NCBI GenBank assembly: GCA_020442635.1
Contig: JAGRJR010000026.1
Coordinates: 3,765 to 39,737, forward strand
DNA from: Lysobacterales bacterium
Lineage (GTDB): Bacteria > Pseudomonadota > Gammaproteobacteria > Xanthomonadales > Marinicellaceae
Direction: 5' to 3'
DNA length: 35,973 bases
The position numbers and the translations under genes are program-made. The notes beneath the pieces were generated by a model, which saw only the letters and a program-made list of their open reading frames with translations, had not been told where the DNA came from and ran no database searches. How positions within the stretch are numbered: the first letter of the stretch is position 1; every line of letters begins with the position of its first letter. Below, in pieces: positions 8,855-17,455 of the stretch.

Positions 8855-10900
8855 ATGAATCAAGCGTTAATCCCATTGCTGGTAGGTGGGTTCGGCCTGC
8901 TTATGGCATTGATTATTTTCATGATGGTTAACAAGATGCCAGCCGGTTCAGGCCGAGTGAAAGAAATTGCCCAACAAATACATGAAGGAGCTATGGTGTT
9001 CATGAAGCGTGAATACAGTCTTTTGATGATTTTTGTGGTAGCTATATTGGTGGGTTTGTATCTCGGTTTTGGAGATTGGCATACACCATTTGCGTTTATC
9101 ATGGGTGCCGTGTGTTCAGGAATTGCTGGGTACTTTGGAATGTTTTCGGCCACCAAAGCTAATGTAAGAACAACTGTTGCAGCCAATGAAGACGGCGCAG
9201 CAAAAGCCTTGTCAGTGGCTTTTTATGGTGGTTCCATCATGGGCTTAACTGTGGCAGCCATGGGCTTGCTTGGATTGGGAACTTTATATTGGATGTTTGG
9301 AGGCGATCCACACACCGTTGAATCGATTCATGGTTTTGGTATGGGTGGTTCCGTGGTGGCTCTATTCTCTCGTGTCGGCGGCGGTATTTTTACCAAAAGT
9401 GCTGATGTAGGTGCTGATTTGGTGGGTAAAGTGGAAGCCGGTATTCCTGAGGATGATCCACGAAACCCTGGCGTGATTGCTGATAATGTGGGTGACAATG
9501 TGGGTGATGTGGCTGGCATGGGTTCAGACATCTTCGAATCGTATTGTGGCGCCATGATTGCTTGTATCGCCATAGCATCAACCATGTCCATGGCTTTGTA
9601 TCAACAAATTGCTGAGAGACAGCAAGATTTGATGTTTTTACCGTTAGCCCTGGCTTCTACAGGTTTGATTTGTTCAATCATTGGTATCTTTCTGGTGAAA
9701 ATGTTTTCAGGTAAAAAACCTGATGTTGCTTTGCGTTTTGGAACCATGGGAGCCACTGTGGTTTTTATTGCCGCTGCTTATTTTACAACCAACATGTTAG
9801 GCATTAAATCAATGGTTTGGCAGTGTGTTTTACTAGGCGCAGTTGGCGGTATTTTGATCGGTTTGGTGACAGAGTATTACACTGGTGGAAAACCTGTGAG
9901 AGATATTGCTAAAGGCGGTGAGACAGGGCCTGCTACTGTGATGATTTCGGGGTTAGCAGTTGGCATGGAGTCGGTAGTGATTCCAGTGATTACTTTGGCT
10001 GCTATCATATTTGGAACTTCGACCATATTACCCGAAGGTGCCGGTGTTTATGGTGTGGGGATTGCTGCAGTAGGCATGCTGTCAACTGTGGGAATCACTA
10101 TGGCCATCGATGCTTATGGACCCGTTGCTGATAATGCAGGTGGAATTGCTGAGATGGCAGAATTGGGATCCGAAACGCGTGAAATAACTGATGGTCTTGA
10201 TGAAGTGGGAAATACTACCGCTGCAATTGGTAAAGGTTTTGCCATTGGCGCTGCCGGTCTCGCTGCTTTGGCGATCATTGCTGCTTTCATCGAAGTTATT
10301 TCAAGTCAGGTTGATGGCTTTACCCTGGATATTGGTAACCCTAAAGTATTGATGGGTATGTTCTTGGGTGGTATTTTCCCATTTATCGTATCGGCCATGA
10401 CCATGAGAGCCGTTGGTGATGCTGCTTTTGATATGATCAAAGAAATACGTCGACAGTTCAAGGAAATTCCAGGTTTGATGGAAGGTACAGCTCAGCCAGA
10501 CAGTAAGAAATGTGTTGATATCGCAACAACAGCGGCTTTGAAACGAATGATGGGTCCAGGTGCGTTGGCGGTATTGGCACCTGTGGTGGTTGGATTTGGT
10601 TTGGGTGCAGCTGCTTTGGGGGGTATGCTCGGTGGGGCTTTGATCACTTGTGTGTTGCTGGCGCTAACCATGGCTAATGCCGGAGGTGCTTGGGATAATG
10701 CTAAAAAATATGTAGAAAAAGGCAATCTAGGCGGAAAAGGTTCAGATGTTCATAAAGCTGCTGTGGTCGGTGATACTGTAGGTGATCCTTTCAAAGACAC
10801 CTCTGGACCGGCCATGAATATTTTGATTAATGTGATGGCCATTGTTTCTTTGGTAATCGCACCGTTATTGGCGAAAATGCCTTATGGTATTTTTGCTTAA
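8855..10900 (+). CDS. hppA: Membrane-bound ion-pumping pyrophosphatase, K+-dependent type
   Basis: 681 residues with about 16 membrane helices. It hydrolyses cytoplasmic pyrophosphate and uses the energy to pump H+ and/or Na+ out. The catalytic stretch [19 protein letters not shown], then [20 protein letters not shown], is intact, as are the C-terminal [14 protein letters not shown] residues. [10 protein letters not shown] (residues 452-461) has Ala at 456 and Gly at 459, where K+-independent enzymes carry Lys and Thr, so the K+-dependent subfamily is expected. An open frame extends upstream from 8819 (ATG start context), but ATG at 8855 has a good AGAGGAAA site and gives the family-typical N-terminus. 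The 203 bases between lgt and this start hold no gene; I found no convincing promoter. Confidence 0.97.
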   Translation: MNQALIPLLVGGFGLLMALIIFMMVNKMPAGSGRVKEIAQQIHEGAMVFMKREYSLLMIFVVAILVGLYLGFGDWHTPFAFIMGAVCSGIAGYFGMFSATKANVRTTVAANEDGAAKALSVAFYGGSIMGLTVAAMGLLGLGTLYWMFGGDPHTVESIHGFGMGGSVVALFSRVGGGIFTKSADVGADLVGKVEAGIPEDDPRNPGVIADNVGDNVGDVAGMGSDIFESYCGAMIACIAIASTMSMALYQQIAERQQDLMFLPLALASTGLICSIIGIFLVKMFSGKKPDVALRFGTMGATVVFIAAAYFTTNMLGIKSMVWQCVLLGAVGGILIGLVTEYYTGGKPVRDIAKGGETGPATVMISGLAVGMESVVIPVITLAAIIFGTSTILPEGAGVYGVGIAAVGMLSTVGITMAIDAYGPVADNAGGIAEMAELGSETREITDGLDEVGNTTAAIGKGFAIGAAGLAALAIIAAFIEVISSQVDGFTLDIGNPKVLMGMFLGGIFPFIVSAMTMRAVGDAAFDMIKEIRRQFKEIPGLMEGTAQPDSKKCVDIATTAALKRMMGPGALAVLAPVVVGFGLGAAALGGMLGGALITCVLLALTMANAGGAWDNAKKYVEKGNLGGKGSDVHKAAVVGDTVGDPFKDTSGPAMNILINVMAIVSLVIAPLLAKMPYGIFA

Positions 10901-10920
10901 ATAAAAATAGGCAAATCATT

Positions 10921-10950
10921 AAAAAAAGCCCCGATTTGGGGCTTTTTTTT
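10921..10950 (+). terminator. Rho-independent terminator after hppA
   Basis: A-run, GCCCC, loop GATTT, GGGGC and a run of eight or more T. This is a textbook intrinsic terminator; the leading A-run makes it potentially bidirectional. Confidence 0.93.
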
Positions 10951-10991
10951 TCAAATTGAGTTAAGATTATTGAGATAATTGAGGGCAGGTC

Positions 10992-12137
10992 ATGGGTTAC
11001 CATATCAAGCAATTTGAACAAGGCGAAATCATTTTTCATGGGGGTGACAGTTCTGACTGCGCCTACATCATTGAAAAAGGTCAGGTTGAAATTTTTGCAG
11101 AATCCAATGACACCATCATTGATATTCTTAATGAGGGTGAGTTGTTTGGTGAGATGGGTGTATTGGATCAATCACCAAGGTCAACTTCTGCAAGAGCCAT
11201 AACGCCAGTTGTTTTGTTGGAAGTAAAAACCGAACAAATTACCAACAGACTGGCTGAAAGTGATGCCATTGTGAAAGCATTGGTTGGCGTTCTGTTGAAA
11301 CGTTTCAGAAGCCTGTTACCATCGCAAGGCATGACCGCAAAAAACAGTAATTTGCTTAACCAGGTTGAATCCGTGGTTGAACAAACCGGCTTGTCCAAGT
11401 TTAAACTAGAAAGTGAATTACGCACCGCTATTAATAATGGTGACATTCAAACTGTTTATCAGCCTATTCAGGAAATACAAAAAAATCAAATAGCTGGATT
11501 TGAAGCATTAAGTCGCTGGTCTCATCCTGAGCGAGGTTTCATCTCACCGGTAGAATTTATTGCACTGGCCGAAGAAACTGACCTGATTATTGAGGTTGGA
11601 GAATTGGTGTTTTCCAGGGCAATTGAACTGCTGAGCGTTTTACCTGACCATGTATTTATCAATATCAATGTATCTGCAAAACAATTGGACGATAATCAGT
11701 TTTTGCAAAGGGTCGTTGCTAAGGTCAAACAACATGGTATACAACCTAACCGCCTCAAACTCGAAATCACTGAAACCATGGTGGTTGATTTTAAAAAAGC
11801 CAGGCATTGGATAAAGAAATGTAAGGAAATCGGTTTTTTGGTGTGTGCTGATGATTTTGGCACAGGTCATTCTGGAATGGAACAATTACTAGAATTGGAT
11901 TTTGATGTGTTAAAAGTCGATCAAGTTTTTGTGCGAAACATGTTCAAAAGTGAAAGGTATCAAATCATCATTGAATCGATTGCATCCATGGCACAAAGAC
12001 TGGAAACGAAATTGGTGGCTGAGGGTGTGGAATATGATCAGCAACTTGAAGTTTTACAGGCATTGGGTTTTAATTTTGGACAAGGCTATCTGTTTGGAAA
12101 ACCCATGAGTCTGGAAGATGTGATGAAGTTGTTTTGA
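10992..12137 (+). CDS. Cyclic-nucleotide-binding domain / EAL domain c-di-GMP phosphodiesterase
   Basis: 381 residues, soluble. Residues about 5-125 form a cNMP-binding (Crp-type) domain with the phosphate-binding cassette GELFGEMGVLDQSPRSTSARA (Glu about 54, Arg about 63). A linker follows to about 140. Residues about 145-381 form an EAL domain in which the catalytic signatures are all present: EALSRW (Glu 171), ININVSAKQL, LKLEITETM, ADDFGTGHSG, LKVDQVFV, AEGVE and GQGYLFGKPM. It should hydrolyse c-di-GMP to pGpG, gated by a cyclic nucleotide. There is no GGDEF domain and no DNA-binding helix-turn-helix. It has a GAGGGCAGG-type ribosome-binding site and appears to be transcribed alone between the hppA terminator and the hairpin array. 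Confidence 0.92.
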   Translation: MGYHIKQFEQGEIIFHGGDSSDCAYIIEKGQVEIFAESNDTIIDILNEGELFGEMGVLDQSPRSTSARAITPVVLLEVKTEQITNRLAESDAIVKALVGVLLKRFRSLLPSQGMTAKNSNLLNQVESVVEQTGLSKFKLESELRTAINNGDIQTVYQPIQEIQKNQIAGFEALSRWSHPERGFISPVEFIALAEETDLIIEVGELVFSRAIELLSVLPDHVFININVSAKQLDDNQFLQRVVAKVKQHGIQPNRLKLEITETMVVDFKKARHWIKKCKEIGFLVCADDFGTGHSGMEQLLELDFDVLKVDQVFVRNMFKSERYQIIIESIASMAQRLETKLVAEGVEYDQQLEVLQALGFNFGQGYLFGKPMSLEDVMKLF

Positions 12138-12192
12138 TCATATTTGACCCGACTGCAGATTCAAAACAAAAAACTTCTCATTTTGAAATTTA

Positions 12193-12327
12193 TTGCTTAC
12201 AATATTAATGTGGGTAAGAAGTCGCTACATTTTTAGGATATGGTCAAAGTCCTGGTAGCGACAATGAGCGATGACATTTTTATGCATCGCTTTTGTTGGC
12301 CGAGTTGCATGACTCGGCCAACCTTTT
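12193..12327 (+). ncRNA. Candidate structured small RNA: consecutive hairpins ending in a terminator-like stem
   Basis: The 296-base gap after the EAL gene has no plausible protein but holds serial perfect inverted repeats. (a) CTTAC 12196-12200 with GTAAG 12214-12218 (weak). (b) GTCGCTAC 12221-12228 with GTAGCGAC 12255-12262, enclosing an inner AGGA/TCCT helix. (c) AGCGATG 12267-12273 with CATCGCT 12285-12291. (d) GTTGGCCGAGT 12295-12305 with ACTCGGCCAAC 12312-12322, an 11-bp perfect stem followed by CTTTT. The last resembles an intrinsic terminator with a short T tract. A weak promoter-like TTGAAA lies at 12183. Alternatives are an elaborate 3' UTR of the EAL gene or a protein-binding repeat cluster. 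Strand is assigned from the T tract and is not certain. Confidence 0.5.
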
Positions 12328-12433
12328 CGAAAATAACCCGAATCTAAACGTATCCTGAACAAATATTCGTATTCAGATTGCATTCATTGTTTTTACATAA
12401 AATGGTTTTATTACCAATTGACTGGAGTTTGTT

Positions 12434-12931
12434 ATGAAAAAAATGATGTTACTGGTTTTGGCCATGGGTTTACCACTGATTGCTTCTGCCAACAGATATA
12501 ACCAAGTTGAATATGGTCGGGTTGTTGAGGTCGAGCCCATATATCAATCAGTCTCCATGCCTGAGGAGCGACAGGTGTGTGATCGAGGTCTTGATGACAG
12601 GTATCGACACCGTCCAAGAACATCTAATGCGGGTAATGCTGTTTTGGGAGGCATTATCGGTGGTGCTATTGGTAACAAGTTTGGTAAAGGCAGAGGACGA
12701 GACGCTTCCACAGCCTTGGGGATATTGATTGGTGCTGGCATTGGTGCAAATAAAAATAACCACCATGCCCCTAGACAAACTTGTTATGTTGAAACTTATT
12801 ACCATCAAGAAGAGCGTTTTATGGGTTATGATGTGACCTATGAATACGGTGGTGAGTTATACCATACGCAATTGAATCAATATCCAGGTGATTTTGTCAG
12901 GCTTGAGGTTGATGTCAGGGTAGTCGATTAG
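12434..12931 (+). CDS. Glycine-zipper (17 kDa surface antigen-like) envelope protein
   Basis: 165 residues with a signal peptide (about 1-19, ending ASA) and no lipobox cysteine, so it is exported but probably not a lipoprotein. The centre carries a glycine-zipper double segment, GNAVLGGIIGGAIGNKFGKG then ALGILIGAGIGANK (about residues 68-107). This arrangement is shared with Rickettsia 17 kDa antigen and SlyB/OsmB-like proteins. The C-terminal domain, YHQEERFMGYDVTYEYGGE, resembles the usual family end. The function of such proteins is poorly known (envelope integrity). Two cysteines (about 49 and 115) could form a disulfide. It has a GGAG ribosome-binding site and its own terminator. Confidence 0.82.
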   Translation: MKKMMLLVLAMGLPLIASANRYNQVEYGRVVEVEPIYQSVSMPEERQVCDRGLDDRYRHRPRTSNAGNAVLGGIIGGAIGNKFGKGRGRDASTALGILIGAGIGANKNNHHAPRQTCYVETYYHQEERFMGYDVTYEYGGELYHTQLNQYPGDFVRLEVDVRVVD

Positions 12932-12949
12932 AGTATCAACAAAAACCAT

Positions 12950-12977
12950 AAAAAGAGGCATTTATTTGCCTTTTTTT
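12950..12977 (+). terminator. Rho-independent terminator after glycine-zipper gene
   Basis: AAAAAGAGGCA pairs with TGCCTTTTTTT around a TTTATT loop (one G-U pair), ending in a run of seven T. Confidence 0.85.
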
Positions 12978-13255
12978 GTGGGCAACTATTAAATCTTTTC
13001 TAATTCGGGTTAAATTGTTGATAGATGTCAAAGTTTATATCAGAATGTATCCTGACCTCTTAAGTTTTAGTTGATGTCAGAGTAAAATAGGTAAGGTTGT
13101 TGGGAAAGCAGCCGCAGACATTGATAATTACTGGAATGATAAATTTCTGGTAGTGGTTTTGAACAGTTAAATTTTCTGAAGTATTAAATATATAACCACT
13201 GGTTAGGTGATTTTTTTTGCTTTTCGAAAATGACTCAACCAAAAGACAAGCCCTT
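12978..13255. other. Intergenic region upstream of ppk2
   Basis: After the terminator there are about 280 bases without a supportable gene. Short open stretches exist (for example a 30-codon frame ending near 13169) but lack a ribosome-binding site and a start. The only clear signal is the promoter at 13159-13187, leaving a ppk2 leader of about 60 bases. Confidence 0.6.
13159..13187 (+). promoter_or_regulatory. Likely sigma-70 promoter for ppk2
   Basis: TTGAAC (13159-13164) and TATTAA (13182-13187) with exactly 17 bases between them, in an AT-rich stretch about 70 bases before the ppk2 start. Confidence 0.55.
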
Positions 13256-14182
13256 ATGAAAAAAATAGCAAACATGAACTCTGAAGAAGCCAAAAAGTTG
13301 TTGGCCAAATACTCTGATCACAGGTATGTGATGAAGCAAAAAAAGAACATCAGTAGCAAAGACTTGATGACTTTGTCACACAAAGCAGGTGAGTATCCTT
13401 ACAGTAACAAAATTGAGTTAATCGATTATGAGACCGAAAAGCATTTATTACAAACTGAGTTGTTAAAGGTTCAAAGTTGGGTCAAGGAAACAGGACAAAG
13501 AATCGTTTGTTTATTTGAGGGTCGTGATGCGGCAGGAAAAGGGGGGACCATCAAACGGTTTATGGAACACTTGAACCCCAGGGCAGCTCATGTGGTGGCT
13601 TTGGAAAAACCGACTGAAAGAGAACGTGGTCAATGGTATTTCCAACGATACATTTCACAGTTACCAACTAAAGGAGAAATGGTGTTTTTTGACCGTTCCT
13701 GGTATAACCGTGCCGGTGTTGAAAGGGTAATGGGTTTTTGTCAAGAGCAGGAGTATCTTGAGTTTATGCGCCAAGTATTTCCTTTTGAGCAAATGTTGGT
13801 TAATTCGGGTATCATTTTGTTTAAGTTTTGGTTTTCTGTTACCCGGCAAGAACAGTTGAGAAGGTTTCACAGCAGAAAAAATGACCCTTTGAAGCATTGG
13901 AAACTCAGTCCTGTTGACGTTGAGTCCTTAGATAAGTGGGATGATTACACTGCTGCTAAACAGGACATGTTTTTTCATACAGATAATCCTTTGACTCCTT
14001 GGACTGTAATTAAGTCTGATGACAAGAAACGTGCCCGAATAAATTGTATGCGTTATTTCCTGAATAAGCTTGATTATCCAAGTAAAAATATTTCTATTGT
14101 TTCTAAAGTTGATGAAAATATTGTAGGTCCCGTGAGAAAAATGTATCCGGAAACAACTTTGAAGGTGGCAATGAATGACTGA
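13256..14182 (+). CDS. ppk2: Polyphosphate kinase 2 family protein
   Basis: 308 residues from the ATG at 13256. PPK2 enzymes transfer phosphate between polyphosphate and nucleoside di- or monophosphates, usually to regenerate GTP/ATP. The P-loop-like GRDAAGKGGTIKRFMEHLNP (Gly about 89), then PTERERGQWYFQRYISQLP and the Walker B-like FFDRSWYNRAGVERVMGF (Asp about 146), are class I PPK2 signatures. A single kinase domain is present with a normal length. The frame is open from a TTG at 13217, but neither that nor 13256 has a good Shine-Dalgarno sequence; ATG at 13274 is another possible start. The stop codon overlaps the next gene by eight bases, so the two are probably coupled. A promoter is visible at 13159-13187. 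Confidence 0.93.
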   Translation: MKKIANMNSEEAKKLLAKYSDHRYVMKQKKNISSKDLMTLSHKAGEYPYSNKIELIDYETEKHLLQTELLKVQSWVKETGQRIVCLFEGRDAAGKGGTIKRFMEHLNPRAAHVVALEKPTERERGQWYFQRYISQLPTKGEMVFFDRSWYNRAGVERVMGFCQEQEYLEFMRQVFPFEQMLVNSGIILFKFWFSVTRQEQLRRFHSRKNDPLKHWKLSPVDVESLDKWDDYTAAKQDMFFHTDNPLTPWTVIKSDDKKRARINCMRYFLNKLDYPSKNISIVSKVDENIVGPVRKMYPETTLKVAMND

Positions 14183-14447
14183 TATTTCAGTGGTAGAAGA
14201 AAAATTAAAAAGATGTGAGGTTTTGCTTGAACAAATGGAGCAACATGCCAAGCAGGTGGAGTCGATGTACAACCGCATCGAACGGATGGTTGAAATCATC
14301 GAAAATAACTCCTTGAAACGTGGCAAAAAGCAAGAAATGGAAATTAAACAGGAGTTAATGAAAATAGCCAAAAAGGCTGCCAAAAAGGCCGCCAAAAAAA
14401 GTTTAGCGATTGCCAAAGCCAAAGAAAATATTGGCTTGGAACCATAG
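14175..14447 (+). CDS. Small coiled-coil protein with lysine/alanine-rich tail, coupled to ppk2
   Basis: 90 residues, no signal peptide or membrane helix. Residues about 5-48 show heptad-like spacing (VEEKLKRCEVLLEQMEQHAK and following) and are predicted to form a coiled coil. Residues about 49-80 are strongly basic, ending KKAAKKAAKKSLAIAKAKEN, similar to histone H1-like or PhaF-type tails. The start overlaps the ppk2 stop by eight bases, so it is probably translated from the same mRNA and works with PPK2. I do not recognise a named family. A polyphosphate-, nucleic-acid- or granule-binding role is a guess from charge and context. The frame is supported by coupling and by the downstream hairpin. 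Confidence 0.75.
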   Translation: MTDISVVEEKLKRCEVLLEQMEQHAKQVESMYNRIERMVEIIENNSLKRGKKQEMEIKQELMKIAKKAAKKAAKKSLAIAKAKENIGLEP

Positions 14448-14454
14448 ATTAAGT

Positions 14455-14493
14455 CAAACCTGAAAAGTCCATTATATGGTCTTTTCAGGTTTG
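14455..14493. terminator. Long hairpin between convergent ppk2 operon and tkt
   Basis: CAAACCTGAAAAG (14455-14467) and CTTTTCAGGTTTG (14481-14493) are perfect 13-base inverted repeats around a 13-base loop. It sits between converging genes, so it probably ends transcription from one or both sides, although neither flank has a long T run. Confidence 0.7.
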
Positions 14494-14535
14494 TACATTA
14501 AGCCAGCTTTGATCTGTGTATGGGTCAATCAAGTC

Positions 14536-16539
14536 TTAGCCTTTGTTGAGCATTTTTAGGGCTGTTTGAGTGATATTGTCAGCGGTAAAATTAAAATGTT
14601 CAAACAACACTTCACCAGGTGCGGATTCGCCAAAAGTGTTTTGAGCAATAATTTTTCCTTCAAGGCCCACGTATTTATACCAGTAATCTCCATGGGCGGC
14701 CTCTACCGCCAATCGTTTTGTGCAAGTTGTAGGCAGTACAGATTCTTTATAGTCATCAGATTGTGCTTCAAAGGTTTGGGTACAAGGCATAGAAACCAAT
14801 CTGATTCGATACCCCGCTTCATTGAGTGATTGTGTGGCTTCTGCTGCAATGCCGACTTCTGATCCTGTGGCAATGATGATTAATTCAGGCTGGTCTGTAC
14901 AATCTTGAAGCACATAACCTCCTTGGTATATGTTTTTAATTTGTTCTTCCGTTCTGTCTTGATGTTTAACTTTTTGTCGGGTAAACAACAAACAACTGGG
15001 ACCATCTGTTTTTTCAACAGCTGATTGCCAGGCAACTACAGATTCAACGGCGTCACATGGGCGCCATACATGCATGTTAGGAATCATGCGTAAAGTAGGT
15101 GTTTGTTCAACGGGTTGGTGAGTTGGGCCATCCTCTCCAACACCAATGGAGTCATGGGTATAAACAAAAATATTTCTGATTTTCATCAAGGCAGCCATGC
15201 GCAAAGCATTGCGCGCATATTCTGAAAACATCAGGAAGGTGGCACTGTAAGGAATAAAAGCACCATGTAAAGTCATGCCATTGGTGATGGCGCTCATGGC
15301 AAATTCGCGCACTCCATAAGACATGTAATTGCCAGTAAAATCACCGTTATTAATGGACTTCGAACCAGACCAGAACGTGTTGTTTGACGGTGTTAAATCA
15401 GCTGACCCCCCAAAAAACTCTGGTAATATCGGCCCCAATCCTTCCAATGCCAGTTTAGAGGCTTGACGGGTAGCAACTTCAGGTTGGTCGCTGCAAATTT
15501 TTGACAGGTAGTTAGCGGCATTGTCATGCCAGTTTGCAGGTAAGTGCCCCTTTATTCTTCTGGCAAGCTCTTCGGCCAATTTCGTGTGAGCTTGCTGGTA
15601 TGCAGACCACTTTTCATTCCATTTGGTTTCAGCATGTTGTCCTTTAACTTTGGCATTCCATGCTGTGTAGATTTCATCAGGAATGACAAAAGGTGCATGT
15701 GACCAATTCAAGGCCTCGCGGGTGGCTTTGATTTCTTCTTCACCCAGTGGCGCGCCATGGCAATCATGAGAACCGGCTTTATTTGGAGCGCCTTTACCAA
15801 TAACAGTTTTAGCACAGATCAGTGTAGGTTTGTCTGTTGCTTGTTGTGCGGCTTCAATGGCTGCTTGGATGGCGTTGGCATCATGACCATCTACATTTTC
15901 TAGCACTTGCCAGCCATACGCTCGGAAACGTTGTGGTGTATCATCAGTGAACCAGCCATCGACTTCTCCGTCGATGGATATATTGTTGTCATCATAAACG
16001 GCTATTAATTTGCTCAATTTCAGTGTGCCTGCCAATGAGCAAGCTTCATGGGAGATGCCCTCCATCAAGCATCCATCACCAAGGAATACGTAGGTGAAAT
16101 GATCAATGATGTCATAACCTGGTTGATTAAATTGTGCCGCCAGCAATTTTTCTGCCAAAGCCATTCCAACAGCATTGGCAATGCCTTGTCCTAAAGGACC
16201 TGTGGTGGTTTCAATGCCAGGTGTATAACCATATTCAGGGTGCCCTGGCGTTTTTGAATGTAGTTGTCTGAAGTCTTTGAGGTCCTCAATGCTTAAATCA
16301 TAACCAGATAAGTGCAAAGCAGCATACGGCAACATGGAACCGTGACCATTTGACATCACAAACCGATCCCGATTAAACCAGTTGGGATTGTTGGGATTGT
16401 GTCTCAAAAAATCATTAAATAATACTTCAGCAATATCGGCCATACCCATGGGAGCGCCAGGGTGCCCTGAATTGGCTTGTTGAACGGCATCCATTGCAAG
16501 GACTCTGATGGCATTGGCCAGTACTTTTCTGTCTGTCAT
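14536..16539 (-). CDS. tkt: Transketolase
   Basis: 667 residues, standard length. It is the thiamine-diphosphate enzyme of the non-oxidative pentose phosphate pathway that moves two-carbon units between ketoses and aldoses in the cytoplasm. Motifs: [21 protein letters not shown] near the N-terminus, [14 protein letters not shown], the ThDP/Mg motif [13 protein letters not shown] with DDNNISIDG, and in the pyrimidine-binding domain [15 protein letters not shown]. All catalytic regions appear intact. It is divergent from the phasin gene and convergent with ppk2. No epd/pgk/fba genes follow, so it is probably monocistronic. Confidence 0.98.
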   Translation of the reverse strand: MTDRKVLANAIRVLAMDAVQQANSGHPGAPMGMADIAEVLFNDFLRHNPNNPNWFNRDRFVMSNGHGSMLPYAALHLSGYDLSIEDLKDFRQLHSKTPGHPEYGYTPGIETTTGPLGQGIANAVGMALAEKLLAAQFNQPGYDIIDHFTYVFLGDGCLMEGISHEACSLAGTLKLSKLIAVYDDNNISIDGEVDGWFTDDTPQRFRAYGWQVLENVDGHDANAIQAAIEAAQQATDKPTLICAKTVIGKGAPNKAGSHDCHGAPLGEEEIKATREALNWSHAPFVIPDEIYTAWNAKVKGQHAETKWNEKWSAYQQAHTKLAEELARRIKGHLPANWHDNAANYLSKICSDQPEVATRQASKLALEGLGPILPEFFGGSADLTPSNNTFWSGSKSINNGDFTGNYMSYGVREFAMSAITNGMTLHGAFIPYSATFLMFSEYARNALRMAALMKIRNIFVYTHDSIGVGEDGPTHQPVEQTPTLRMIPNMHVWRPCDAVESVVAWQSAVEKTDGPSCLLFTRQKVKHQDRTEEQIKNIYQGGYVLQDCTDQPELIIIATGSEVGIAAEATQSLNEAGYRIRLVSMPCTQTFEAQSDDYKESVLPTTCTKRLAVEAAHGDYWYKYVGLEGKIIAQNTFGESAPGEVLFEHFNFTADNITQTALKMLNKG

Positions 16540-16654
16540 GATGTTTTTCTTGATGGTTGGTTTTGGAAGGCGTTATGGCTCCCTTACGGGGTGAGTATTT
16601 TAAAAAGAATCCAGATGATTAACAATGAATAATCAGAAATACGCACAAAGAAAG

Positions 16655-16682
16655 TTGACCTTTAGTATGATTGCTCTATTAA
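16655..16682 (+). promoter_or_regulatory. Likely promoter of the phasin gene
   Basis: TTGACC (16655-16660) and TATTAA (16677-16682) with a 16-base spacer, about 42 bases before the phasin start. It lies in the 184-base divergent region shared with tkt. Confidence 0.5.
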
Positions 16683-16723
16683 AATAGGCATAATAGACTG
16701 CGAATAAAATTTTTGAGAACAAT

Positions 16724-17335
16724 ATGGCTAAGAAAAAAACATTGAAAAAAGCAGCACCTGCTAACAAAAAAACACCAAAACTGGCAGAAACATTAGTGGG
16801 ATCTGCCAATGAAATATGGTTGGCTGGTCTTGGCGCTTTTGCCAAAGCACAGTCTGAAGGTAAGAAAATTTATGATAAATTGATTGATGAAGGTAAAGAT
16901 TTTGAAAAATTATTCAAATCAGTACCACAAAAGGCGGTGAGCGATGTTAAATCAACAGTAAGTTCAACCGTCAACTCCGCTAAAAAAAGAGCGTCAGAAA
17001 GTTGGGACAAGCTGGAAGATGTTTTTGAAAAACGTGTGGAAAAATCATTAAAAAACCTCGGTGTGCCAACTGGTAACGAATTAAGTGAGTTGTTACAAAG
17101 AATTGAAGCACTCACCAAAGAGGTCAGTAAGTTGGTCAAGGACTCAGGGGTCGCTGTAGTTAGTGACATCAAAAAAGCCACTTCTTCCATCAAGGATACA
17201 GCCATTGAAACGGCTGGAGAGGTGAAAAAAGCAGCAGCCAAAGCGGCAAAACCAGCTACAAAAACTACCAAGAAAAAAGTGGCTAAAAAAACCACAGCTA
17301 AAAAAGTGACTAAGAAAAAAGTCAGTAAAAAATAA
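16724..17335 (+). CDS. Phasin family (PhaF/PhaI-like) granule-associated protein
   Basis: 203 residues, soluble. The segment about 29-60, NEIWLAGLGAFAKAQSEG then KKIYDKLIDEGKDFE, is the hallmark of PhaF/PhaI-type phasins, which coat polyhydroxyalkanoate granules. A middle amphipathic/coiled part runs to about 160. The C-terminal ~35 residues are a lysine/alanine/threonine-rich tail (KKVAKKTTAKKVTKKKVSKK), the PhaF-type DNA-binding tail that tethers granules to the nucleoid. An N-terminal basic stretch (KKKTLKKAAPANKK) is also present. No PHA synthase is in the window. Some phasin-like proteins occur in bacteria without PHA, so storage is likely but not shown here. A bidirectional terminator follows. 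Confidence 0.87.
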   Translation: MAKKKTLKKAAPANKKTPKLAETLVGSANEIWLAGLGAFAKAQSEGKKIYDKLIDEGKDFEKLFKSVPQKAVSDVKSTVSSTVNSAKKRASESWDKLEDVFEKRVEKSLKNLGVPTGNELSELLQRIEALTKEVSKLVKDSGVAVVSDIKKATSSIKDTAIETAGEVKKAAAKAAKPATKTTKKKVAKKTTAKKVTKKKVSKK

Positions 17336-17400
17336 TAAAGATTTATGCTTGGTCTAAGCGTTCAGGCAAAGGTCGCTGATTATTGTTTTGTGTAGTTATC

Positions 17401-17431
17401 AAAAAAACCACCTTATGAGGGTGGTTTTTTT
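17401..17431. terminator. Bidirectional terminator between phasin and patatin genes
   Basis: A7-CCACC, loop TTATGAG, GGTGG-T7. The symmetric A and T runs serve both converging genes. Confidence 0.92.
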
Positions 17432-17455
17432 ATGTCTTGCATTCATTGCTTGGTT

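Noticed and set aside
12196..12218. CTTAC...GTAAG pair as a GacA box upstream of the hairpin array
   Set aside because: The GacA box has the opposite polarity (TGTAAG then CTTACA, six-base gap); here the arms are inverted and 13 bases apart.
12221..12322. Hairpin array as a CsrB/RsmY-type RNA
   Set aside because: Only one GGA is present and it is in a stem; Csr sponges need several GGA motifs in loops.
12349..13055. GTATCCTGA occurring near 12350 and 13045 as flanking repeats of a mobile element
   Set aside because: Only nine bases, no transposase or terminal inverted repeats, and the enclosed gene is an ordinary envelope protein.
13080..13169. Short frame before ppk2 (VVGKAAADIDNYWNDKF-like)
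   Set aside because: About 30 codons after a stop, no start codon with a ribosome-binding site, and the ppk2 promoter lies over its end.
13217..13255. Upstream extension of ppk2 from TTG 13217
   Set aside because: Poor start codon and no Shine-Dalgarno sequence; the extra residues (LFENDSTKRQAL) are not a recognisable part of PPK2.
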